This document shows positions 1 to 5,995 of a DNA stretch of 7,579 bases, one piece after another (position 1 is the stretch's first letter; every line of letters begins with the position of its first letter). A program made the position numbers and the translations under genes. The stretch covers positions 1 to 7,579 of the forward strand of contig RFOC01000097.1 in the NCBI GenBank assembly GCA_009926815.1, read 5' to 3'. The DNA comes from Planctomycetota bacterium (GTDB taxonomy: Bacteria > Planctomycetota > Phycisphaerae > Phycisphaerales > SM1A02). The notes beneath the pieces were generated by a model. It did no database searches. It saw nothing but the letters and a program-made list of their open reading frames with translations, and was not told the origin of the DNA.

Positions 1-1380
1 GACCCCGCCGCGCAGGTCCGCCGCGCCTACGCGCTGGCCGCGGACCGCCGTTCGCGTCCGATCAAGCGCTTTCCGGGTCTGGCGCTGCCATGCCCGTTCC
101 TGTTCCGAGGCGACGAGCCGCTGCCGCTGCACCTCTACGACTTCGCCACGCATCTGGTGGCGAACTGGCGCAACCCCGAGGCGCTGGCCTTCTACGTGCC
201 CAAGCTCGAGAACGAGGAGGAGGCCGCGTACCTGGCGGGCATGCTCCGGCAGGCCGAGCGGCTGCTGCAAGCGAGGCATGCCGAGTACCGGCCGGGCGGC
301 ATCCGCCTGCTCGTGGTGCTGGAGAACCCGCGTGCGGTGTTCCGGCTCAACGAGATGATCGATGCGCTGCATCCGTACTTCGCCGGCGCCTCGCTGGGCT
401 GGCACGACTACCTGGCCAGCACCGCGCGCCTGATGAAGGAGGATCCGAACTACCGGATCCCGGTGAAGGCGGATCCCGAGATCGTGATCAAGCACATCAA
501 GGCGTCGCACGAGATGCTGGCGAACGTGGTCGGCCCGCGGGGCGGCATCTCGATCGGCGGCATGTACGGCGTGCTGCCCAGCGAGAATCGCGTCGACGGC
601 GATTCCTTCCAGGTGGCGATCCGGGGCTTCCTGCGCGACGTGTTCACGCAGCTCAAGCGCGGCCTGCACGGGTTCTGGGTGGCGCATCCGGACTTCGTGC
701 GGCTGGGCCTGGCGCTGGTCGAGGCATGGAAGCGGCTGCAGGCGGGGGACCGGGCGCCGATCGAGGCGATGGTGCGGGGGCTGCTGGTCGAGCGGCATCG
801 GCAGCCCATGCTCGACTTCATCCTGGGGCCGGACATTCCGAGCCTCGATCGCGATGATCCGCTCTACGCGAGGGCGCTCATCGCGGCCGACCGCCCGACG
901 AGCGACTTCATCGCCAACGACCACCCCGACGAGGTGCGCTACAACTGCTTCCAGTGCCTGCAGTACCTGGCGGACTGGCTCTGCGGCAACGGCTGCGTGG
1001 CGCTGCCCGCGGCCATCGATGGCGTGCCGGTGCGCGTGATGGATGACCTGGCCACCACCGAGCGCAGCCGCTGGGAGGTCTGGCACGAGGTGCGGCACGG
1101 TCGGGTGAAGATCGAGGATCTCGTCCGCATCGCCCATGAGGAGATGCACTTCATCCAGAAGGATCGCGTGGCGCCCGGCAAGGCGGTGCAGGTGAAGTGG
1201 GACGATCGCACGCGCCGCTGGTACCCGGTGGCCATGCATCTGATGCTGCAGTTGATGACCGCGGAACGACCCGTGGAGTTCGCGTCCGAGCTGCTGCTGC
1301 CCTTCACCGTGGAATCCATCCGGGCCTCGTCGGATCCGCTCGCCGCCGCGGCCGCGGTGGAGCCCGTGAAGTACGCGATG
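1..1380 (+). other. Malate synthase A-like domain of the fusion (N-terminal end missing)
   Basis: This domain should condense glyoxylate with acetyl-CoA to give malate. The visible part starts in the middle of a malate synthase: DEPLPLHLYDF and FYVPKLENEEEA (about 115-228) match the family's GPYFYLPKLESHLEA region. The acid in VLENPRA (Glu, 322-324) and the Asp in LGWHDY (406-408) are 28 residues apart, the same spacing as the Mg2+ ligands Glu250 and Asp278 of E. coli MSA. IGGM and GFWVAHPD follow at about 544-696. In the C-terminal part, WLCGNGCV precedes MDDLATTERSRWEVW (from 1039), matching MEDAATAEISRSQVW; its second Asp (1045-1047) aligns with the catalytic base. A stretch of roughly 8 extra residues separates GNGCV from this motif. 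The N-terminal third, roughly 150-200 residues, lies upstream, and I could not place the catalytic arginine. Confidence 0.88.
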
Positions 1381-4032
1381 GATCGACCGGTCGCCCGCTG
1401 TCACGCGCTCTTCACCGCCTGCGGGTCCATGTCCCTCATGCGAGCCTGCATGTCGATGCCGTTCCTCGATCTGGCATCCGCCGAGCGCGCCGTCATGGCC
1501 TTCACTCCGGCGGACGTGATCGAGGCCGCCGGTTTCCACGGTGACATCGGCGAGGCGAGAGCCACGCTTGACGCCCGAGCCGCCAGTGAGCAGGCTGGCG
1601 TGTCGGGGGATTCGCTGCAGGCGGAACTTCGCGACCTTGGAGGCCGCTACCGGGAGAAGTTCGGATTCAAGTTCCTCATCGCGGCGAAGGGCCGCTCGGG
1701 CCAGGAGATGCTGGCGGCGCTCAAGACCAGGCTGCAGGGCACGCCGCAGCAGGAACTGCAGCATGCACGCGAGGCGCTCTGGTCGATCGCGAGGCAGCGG
1801 CTGACCGCCTTCGGTGCCGATGGGGTGATCGACCGCGTCCACGAGACGTGCGCGCGTCATGGCGTGCGGGGGCTTTCCGCAAGCGTCACGGTGGCCGGCG
1901 GCGAGCCGCAGTCGATCGTGTTCGGTGAGCGCGAGCCAGGCCAGCCGGTCACGCCGGCGACCGCCTTCGAGATCGCCTCGCTCAGCAAGACCATCGGGTC
2001 CTGCTTCGCCATGGAGCATTTCCGGGCCAGTGGTGTGCCGCTTGAGGCGCCCGTGCAGCCGCTGCTCGCCGACAGCGACTCCGTCTTCCGGCTTCGTTCG
2101 CTCGACGCCGCTCATCCGGGGTGGGCGGACGCGGTGCAGGTGGCCCATCTGATGCGCCATGAGGCGCTGAACATGCACTACGTGCATGGAGTGCCGGCCA
2201 CGGGCACGCTGCCGCCGCTGCTGCAGCTCCTCGGCGGAGACCCGCTGTTTCGTTATGAACCCGTTGGTGTGGTCAATGAGCCGGGCACGCGCTTCCAGTA
2301 TTCAGGCGGCGGGTTCATGGTGCTGGAGCACCTCGTTCAGCAGCGCACGGGCCGTCCGATCGCGGAAGCGACGCGGCCGTTCCTCGACGCGCTTGGTCTG
2401 CGCAACACCTCGTTCGAGCAGGTGGCGAGACCCGTTCCCGAGGTGGCATGCTGCTTCGCCGACGATGGCCGCATGATCGAGGGCGGGCGACTTCTGTTCC
2501 CAGCGTTCGCCGCGGGGGCCGTGGCCTCGCCCGGTGATGTCTCGCGCTTCCTCTCGGCATTGACGCAGGCGTTCCACCGCGTCGAGGGCTGTGGTCCCAT
2601 CGCCCACGACACCGCGGTGCGCATGCTGCATGGCGTGGATCGCGGCAGTCGCGCCTTCATGGGCTGCGACATGGGGCTCGGCGTGTTCACGATCGAGGCG
2701 GGTGCCAACCGTTTCGCCGTGCACCAGGGGGCCAATGATGGATGCCGCGCGATCTTCGTGCACTGCTTCCGCGGTCCGGATGCCGGCACCGGCGTGGTGA
2801 TCTGCGCCTCCGGCGAGGAACGCGCCGTGGCCTGCATCGCCGAGATCGTCGGCCTGCTGCTGTCGGGCCTGGGCGTGTCGGGGATCGACGGGTCGCTTGT
2901 CGGGAAGGGTTCCGCATCGGCGACCGTGCCGGCCGAACAGCGCGTGAACGTGGGCTACCGTGACCTGCTGTTCCAGGCGTTCATGCCCGACCTGCCGGAG
3001 GCCATCGTTCACCGCGGGCCCCTCGATCCGCTCGCCTCCGTCAATCGGGCGGTGGGAGCCCGGGTGGAGTCGGTCACCAACCAGCGATTCGCTCGCGCGG
3101 AGAACCTGGTCTCGCCGCATGAGCCCGTGTTCGATCCGGCGCTCTTTGGCCGGCAGGGCAAGGTGATGGACAGTTGGGAGTCGGTGCGGCACAACCCGCT
3201 TGGCCGCGACACCCTGGTGCTTCGGCTGGCCCGGCCCGCGGCGGTGGATCTGCTCACGGTCTCGACCCGGTTCCATCTGGGCAATCAGGCCCAGGCGATC
3301 GAGGTGGATGGATGGGACGAGGCTGCGCGTTCGTGGGTGCCGGTGGTGGCCAGGACGTCGCTGCAGGGTCACGCCATGCATGCCATGCGATCCATCGCCC
3401 CGGGCCGGATCTTTCCGCGCATCCGGGTGACCATGTTCCCGGATGGCGGCGTGACCCGGCTTGGGCTCTTCGACGCGGATCTGCCCGCCCGCGAACGCGA
3501 TCGGCTGCTCGCCGAGCCGTGCCGGCCGTTCCCGAAGTTCGACGCGCAGACGCGAAAGCCGCTCACGCCCGCGTTCGCGGGGCCGGTTCGTCCCTCGAAA
3601 CCCGGGTGCGACCTGGCCAGCGCCGCGTTCGGGGGCCGCGTGGTCGAGGCCAGCAACCAGCACTATGGCCCGGCCGCGCAGGTCATCTCGCCCTGGCCGC
3701 CGCTGCACATGTTCGATGGCCTGGAGTCGGCGCGCAGTCGCGAGCCGGGCCACAGCGAGCACGTGACCGTGGCGCTGGGGCGTGCCGCGTGCATCGGCCG
3801 GATTCGGGTGGACTTCACGCACTTCGTCAACAACAACCCGCGCGAACTGCTGGTGGAGGGGCGGGCAGGCCAGCGATGGGTCACGCTGGTGCCCCGCACG
3901 CCGGTGAAGGCGTTCGCGGGCAACGTGGCGGAATGGACCGTGACCGAGCGGGCGGCGTGCGACCAGGTCCGGGTGACCGCGTACCCTGACGGCGGCATGA
4001 ACCGCATCCATGTCATGGAAGCCCGGGCATGA
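1..4032 (+). CDS. Four-domain purine-catabolism fusion: malate synthase / OHCU decarboxylase / serine hydrolase / allantoicase (5' partial)
   Basis: One uninterrupted frame runs from the first base to the TGA at 4030-4032, at least 1343 codons. The true start is upstream: the frame is open to base 1, and residues encoded before the first in-frame GTG (157) already match malate synthase. Domains in order are malate synthase A-like (1 to about 1380), UraD/OHCU decarboxylase (about 1387-1813), PF00144-type serine hydrolase (about 1822-2869), a linker, and allantoicase (about 3043-4029). No signal peptide or membrane segment is visible in the part present, so a cytosolic multifunctional enzyme is inferred, converting OHCU towards allantoin and allantoate carbon towards malate. 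The stop overlaps the guanine deaminase start (ATGA, 4029-4032), which implies co-transcription. Domain identities rest on motifs recognised by eye. Malate synthase, UraD and allantoicase are confident; the substrate of the hydrolase domain is unknown. Confidence 0.93.
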   Translation, partial: DPAAQVRRAYALAADRRSRPIKRFPGLALPCPFLFRGDEPLPLHLYDFATHLVANWRNPEALAFYVPKLENEEEAAYLAGMLRQAERLLQARHAEYRPGGIRLLVVLENPRAVFRLNEMIDALHPYFAGASLGWHDYLASTARLMKEDPNYRIPVKADPEIVIKHIKASHEMLANVVGPRGGISIGGMYGVLPSENRVDGDSFQVAIRGFLRDVFTQLKRGLHGFWVAHPDFVRLGLALVEAWKRLQAGDRAPIEAMVRGLLVERHRQPMLDFILGPDIPSLDRDDPLYARALIAADRPTSDFIANDHPDEVRYNCFQCLQYLADWLCGNGCVALPAAIDGVPVRVMDDLATTERSRWEVWHEVRHGRVKIEDLVRIAHEEMHFIQKDRVAPGKAVQVKWDDRTRRWYPVAMHLMLQLMTAERPVEFASELLLPFTVESIRASSDPLAAAAAVEPVKYAMDRPVARCHALFTACGSMSLMRACMSMPFLDLASAERAVMAFTPADVIEAAGFHGDIGEARATLDARAASEQAGVSGDSLQAELRDLGGRYREKFGFKFLIAAKGRSGQEMLAALKTRLQGTPQQELQHAREALWSIARQRLTAFGADGVIDRVHETCARHGVRGLSASVTVAGGEPQSIVFGEREPGQPVTPATAFEIASLSKTIGSCFAMEHFRASGVPLEAPVQPLLADSDSVFRLRSLDAAHPGWADAVQVAHLMRHEALNMHYVHGVPATGTLPPLLQLLGGDPLFRYEPVGVVNEPGTRFQYSGGGFMVLEHLVQQRTGRPIAEATRPFLDALGLRNTSFEQVARPVPEVACCFADDGRMIEGGRLLFPAFAAGAVASPGDVSRFLSALTQAFHRVEGCGPIAHDTAVRMLHGVDRGSRAFMGCDMGLGVFTIEAGANRFAVHQGANDGCRAIFVHCFRGPDAGTGVVICASGEERAVACIAEIVGLLLSGLGVSGIDGSLVGKGSASATVPAEQRVNVGYRDLLFQAFMPDLPEAIVHRGPLDPLASVNRAVGARVESVTNQRFARAENLVSPHEPVFDPALFGRQGKVMDSWESVRHNPLGRDTLVLRLARPAAVDLLTVSTRFHLGNQAQAIEVDGWDEAARSWVPVVARTSLQGHAMHAMRSIAPGRIFPRIRVTMFPDGGVTRLGLFDADLPARERDRLLAEPCRPFPKFDAQTRKPLTPAFAGPVRPSKPGCDLASAAFGGRVVEASNQHYGPAAQVISPWPPLHMFDGLESARSREPGHSEHVTVALGRAACIGRIRVDFTHFVNNNPRELLVEGRAGQRWVTLVPRTPVKAFAGNVAEWTVTERAACDQVRVTAYPDGGMNRIHVMEARA
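1387..1813 (+). other. OHCU decarboxylase (UraD) domain of the fusion
   Basis: OHCU decarboxylase converts 2-oxo-4-hydroxy-4-carboxy-5-ureidoimidazoline to S-allantoin, the last step of the urate-to-allantoin route. The domain of about 140 residues has the family layout. LFTACGS and MPFLDL come first, then FHGDIGEARA with the expected catalytic His (1537-1539), then SEQAGV with the expected catalytic Glu (1588-1590). Next come YREKFGFKFLIAAKGRS and the closing IARQRL. The usual HPxIG motif reads HGDIG here, so the proline is missing while the His and IG are kept. The middle and end are textbook for the family; the N-terminal part is more divergent. Confidence 0.85.
1822..2869 (+). other. Beta-lactamase-fold (class C / PF00144-like) serine hydrolase domain of the fusion
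   Basis: About 350 residues with the three landmarks of the penicillin-binding-protein/class C fold. SLSK has the nucleophile Ser at 1978-1980 and the Lys at 1987-1989, within FEIASLSKTIG. FQYSGGGF has the Tyr at 2299-2301 and Gly where YxN enzymes have Asn. VHQGANDGCR (from 2719) has an HxG triad in place of KTG. Family-typical flanks are present, such as TGRPIAE and LDALGLRNTSF. These features suit esterases, peptidases and amidases of PF00144 as well as lactamases. There is no export signal, and the domain lies between UraD and allantoicase, so a cytosolic purine-pathway amide hydrolysis is more plausible than antibiotic resistance. Allantoin ring opening or ureidoglycolate breakdown are candidate roles by inference only. 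A structural or decayed domain is possible, although the catalytic triplet looks intact. Confidence 0.85.
3043..4029 (+). other. Allantoicase domain of the fusion (two tandem repeats)
   Basis: Allantoicase hydrolyses allantoate to ureidoglycolate and urea. The region consists of two related units of about 140 residues, the known architecture of the family. Unit 1 (about 3052-3475) has TNQRFARAENLVSPHEPVFDP, GKVMDSWESVRHN, a TRFHLGNQAQAIEVDGW core, and ends FPDGGVTRLGLFD. Unit 2 (about 3607-4024) has DLASAAFGGRVVEASNQHYG, FDGLESARSREPGHSEHVTV, THFVNNNPREL, and ends YPDGGMNRIHVME. The paired PDGG motifs (3439-3450 and 3985-3996) make the duplication obvious. Combined length of about 330 residues agrees with stand-alone allantoicases. 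A linker of about 57 residues separates it from the serine hydrolase domain. Confidence 0.9.
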
Positions 4033-4499
4033 GCGACGCGCAGGCCTTCATGCGCCGGGCGATCGAGCTCTCCCGCGAGAACGTGAGGCGCGGTGGCGGC
4101 CCGTTCGGCGCGGTGATCGTGAAGGATGGCCGCATGGTCGGCGAGGGGGCCAATCGCGTCACCGCCAGCAACGATCCGACCGCGCACGCCGAGGTCACCG
4201 CCATCCGGGATGCGTGCGCCCGACTGGGCACCTTCGACCTCTCGGGCGCCGAGATCTACACCAGCTGCGAGCCCTGTCCCATGTGCCTGGCGGCCATCTA
4301 CTGGGCACGGCTCGATCGCATTCACTTCGCCAACACCAAGGTGGATGCCGCGGAGATCGAGTTCGACGACCAGTTCATCTACGAGGAGTTCGCCCGTGAC
4401 CCGGCGCATCGTCGCATTCCCATGCGGCAGATGCTGCGCGACGAGGCGTTGGCCGCGTTCCGGGACTGGCAGGCCAGCGCGACCAAGATCCGCTACTGA
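4029..4499 (+). CDS. guaD: Guanine deaminase (cytidine deaminase-fold nucleoside/base deaminase)
   Basis: Hydrolyses guanine to xanthine and ammonia, feeding the xanthine dehydrogenase encoded next. The 156-residue protein is collinear with and highly similar to Bacillus subtilis GuaD, as recalled, and has the same length. Zinc-site residues fall at the same positions: His53 in SNDPTAHAEVTAIRDAC, Cys83 and Cys86 in SCEPCPMC, with Glu55 as the proton-shuttling acid. GGPFGAVIVKDG precedes them. The FDDQFIY segment around Asp114 and the C-terminal Tyr156 match the substrate-recognising end of the family. That set separates it from tRNA adenosine deaminase TadA. The ATG at 4029 overlaps the upstream stop by four bases (ATGA), with a weak purine run GGAAG at 4017-4021, which suggests translational coupling to the fusion gene. 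Cytosolic; very confident for the family and confident for guanine as substrate. Confidence 0.94.
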   Translation: MSDAQAFMRRAIELSRENVRRGGGPFGAVIVKDGRMVGEGANRVTASNDPTAHAEVTAIRDACARLGTFDLSGAEIYTSCEPCPMCLAAIYWARLDRIHFANTKVDAAEIEFDDQFIYEEFARDPAHRRIPMRQMLRDEALAAFRDWQASATKIRY

Positions 4500-4514
4500 G
4501 GCCGATCGGGCCGA

Positions 4515-4520
4515 TAGACT
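4515..4520 (+). promoter_or_regulatory. Possible -10 element TAGACT for a leaderless xdhA transcript
   Basis: The only gap in the window is 29 bases (4500-4528) between guaD and xdhA. It holds TAGACT, a TANNNT-type hexamer ending 8 bases before the xdhA ATG. No Shine-Dalgarno-like run precedes that ATG. This spacing is what leaderless promoters show in several high-GC bacteria. No -35 match is seen about 17 bases upstream. A chance match is possible and xdhA may simply be read through from guaD. Confidence 0.28.
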
Positions 4521-4528
4521 CTCGGCTG

Positions 4529-5995
4529 ATGCGTGACCATGCACTGCTGCACGTGAATGGCGTGCCTTGCCAGGTGCGCGGCCATGAGGCCTTCATGATG
4601 CTGGCGGACTGGCTCCGGAAGCGAAGGGGACTGCCGGGCACCAAGATCGTCTGCGCCGAGGGCGACTGCGGGGCATGCACGGTGCTTCGCGCACGCGAGG
4701 TGCCGGGCGAGGCGTCCCCGCCGAGGTTCGACGCCATGAACAGCTGCATTGCGCTGGTGGCGCAGATGGACGGATCGCATGTGGTCACGGTGGAGGGCAT
4801 GCAGGTGGGTGAGGATCTGGCCCCGGCGCAGGAGGCCATGCGCCGCTGCCACGGCAGCCAGTGCGGCTTCTGCACGCCGGGATTCGTGATGGCCATCAGC
4901 GGCATGCTCGAGCAGCACGGCCCCGGGCCGGTGCATGCCCGATGCGCCCGCAACCATCTCACCGGCAACCTCTGCCGCTGCACGGGCTACGCCCCCATCG
5001 TGGAGGCGGCCTGCACCGTCCGGGCGTCGGAGCGGCATGCGGTCGGGCCGCGGTACGCCACGACATCGGCCATCGCCGCGGCTCGCGCCGCGCAGGCCGA
5101 ATCCATGCACCTGGAGCACGAAGGGCTCCGCTTCTTCGCGCCCGTCACGCTGCGTGAGGCGTGCACCTTCGCCGCCAAGCATCCGGACCTGCGGGTGGTG
5201 GGGGCCAGCACCGATCTGGGCGTGCCCATCAACAAGGGCCGCCCGATGCCCCGGGCCATGCTGAGCCTTCACCTGGTGCCCGAAGTGCACGAGTCCCGAC
5301 TGACTCGGACCGGCGTGCATGTGGGGGCCCGCGTGTCGCTCTCCCGACTGCGACACCTCTGCGAGGATGCGGTCCCCGAGTTCTCCCGCTTCCTCGACCT
5401 CTTCGCCTCGCCGCAGATCAAGAACGTGGCCACGCTGGTCGGCAACATCGCCACGGGCTCGCCCATCGGCGACACGCTGCCGTTCCTGCTGGTGGCGGGT
5501 GCCCAGGTGCACGTGGCCAGCCGGCCCGGTGGCCAGGGACCGCTGCAGAAGCGGGCCATTCCCATGACCGAGCTCTATCGCGGCTATCGGCAGCTGGCCC
5601 TTCAGCCCGGCGAGATCATCACCCACGTCACCTTCGATCGCACCCCGCCGCAGCAGACCCTGCGCCTGCTCAAGGTCTCGCAGCGGAAGGACCTGGACAT
5701 CAGCACGGTCAGCGCGGCCTATGCCGTCACCTGGCAGGGGAAGCGCGGCCGCGGGCCCCGCCAGATCGTCGAGGCCCGCGTGGCGTACGGTGGCGTGGCG
5801 GCCACGCCCATCCGCATGCCCGAGGTCGAGCGGGCGCTGGTGGGCGAGTTCAGCGCCGCCCGGGCCGAGGAGGTCGCGCAGCTCATCGGGCGATCCATCC
5901 GTCCGCTGTCGGACGTGCGCGGCACTGCCGCCTATCGCAGCGTGCTGGCGGCCAACCTGTTCCGGCAGTTCGCGGGCGAGGTGCTCCATGGCTGA
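4529..5995 (+). CDS. xdhA: Xanthine dehydrogenase small subunit: two [2Fe-2S] clusters and FAD domain
   Basis: Electron-transfer subunit of xanthine dehydrogenase, passing electrons from the molybdenum site in XdhB through two [2Fe-2S] clusters to FAD and NAD+. The plant-ferredoxin-like domain has Cys42, Cys47, Cys50 (CAEGDCGAC) and Cys73. The second cluster domain has Cys112 and Cys115 (QCGFCTPG) with Cys149 and Cys151 (NLCRC). After a linker, the FAD domain starts near residue 200: FFAPVTLREA, VVGASTDLG, then KNVATLVGNIATGSPIGD (about 298-315), the family's FAD-binding signature. KVSQRKDLDIS (382-392) matches the conserved basic-DD segment before the C-terminal FAD-subunit region. The length of 488 residues is usual for bacterial XdhA. 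The ATG at 4529 places the first beta strand (LLHVNG) correctly and has no clear ribosome binding site. It lies 29 bases after guaD and its end overlaps xdhB. Confidence 0.95.
   Translation: MRDHALLHVNGVPCQVRGHEAFMMLADWLRKRRGLPGTKIVCAEGDCGACTVLRAREVPGEASPPRFDAMNSCIALVAQMDGSHVVTVEGMQVGEDLAPAQEAMRRCHGSQCGFCTPGFVMAISGMLEQHGPGPVHARCARNHLTGNLCRCTGYAPIVEAACTVRASERHAVGPRYATTSAIAAARAAQAESMHLEHEGLRFFAPVTLREACTFAAKHPDLRVVGASTDLGVPINKGRPMPRAMLSLHLVPEVHESRLTRTGVHVGARVSLSRLRHLCEDAVPEFSRFLDLFASPQIKNVATLVGNIATGSPIGDTLPFLLVAGAQVHVASRPGGQGPLQKRAIPMTELYRGYRQLALQPGEIITHVTFDRTPPQQTLRLLKVSQRKDLDISTVSAAYAVTWQGKRGRGPRQIVEARVAYGGVAATPIRMPEVERALVGEFSAARAEEVAQLIGRSIRPLSDVRGTAAYRSVLAANLFRQFAGEVLHG

Noticed and set aside
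157..159. GTG at 157 as the start of the fusion gene
   Set aside because: The frame is open upstream to base 1, and the preceding residues (DEPLPLHLYDFATHLV) continue the malate synthase alignment. The start is outside the window.
90..857. + strand open frame overlapping the malate synthase region in another frame
   Set aside because: Translation is Arg/Ala/Gly-rich and unrelated to any family, whereas the other frame gives clear malate synthase motifs.
1822..2869. Antibiotic-resistance beta-lactamase
   Set aside because: The segment lies inside a cytosolic metabolic fusion with no signal peptide, and has YSG and HQG instead of the YxN and KTG of class C lactamases.
2302..4011. Long open frame on the - strand (about 570 codons) opposite the fusion gene
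   Set aside because: High GC makes stops rare in alternative frames. The translation is low-complexity, rich in His, Arg, Gly and Ala, with no family resemblance, and lies opposite well-recognised allantoicase and hydrolase coding sequence.
4502..4526. Palindrome and short inverted repeat between guaD and xdhA as a terminator
   Set aside because: The stem is only 5 bases, there is no following T run, and it abuts the start of the next co-directional gene.
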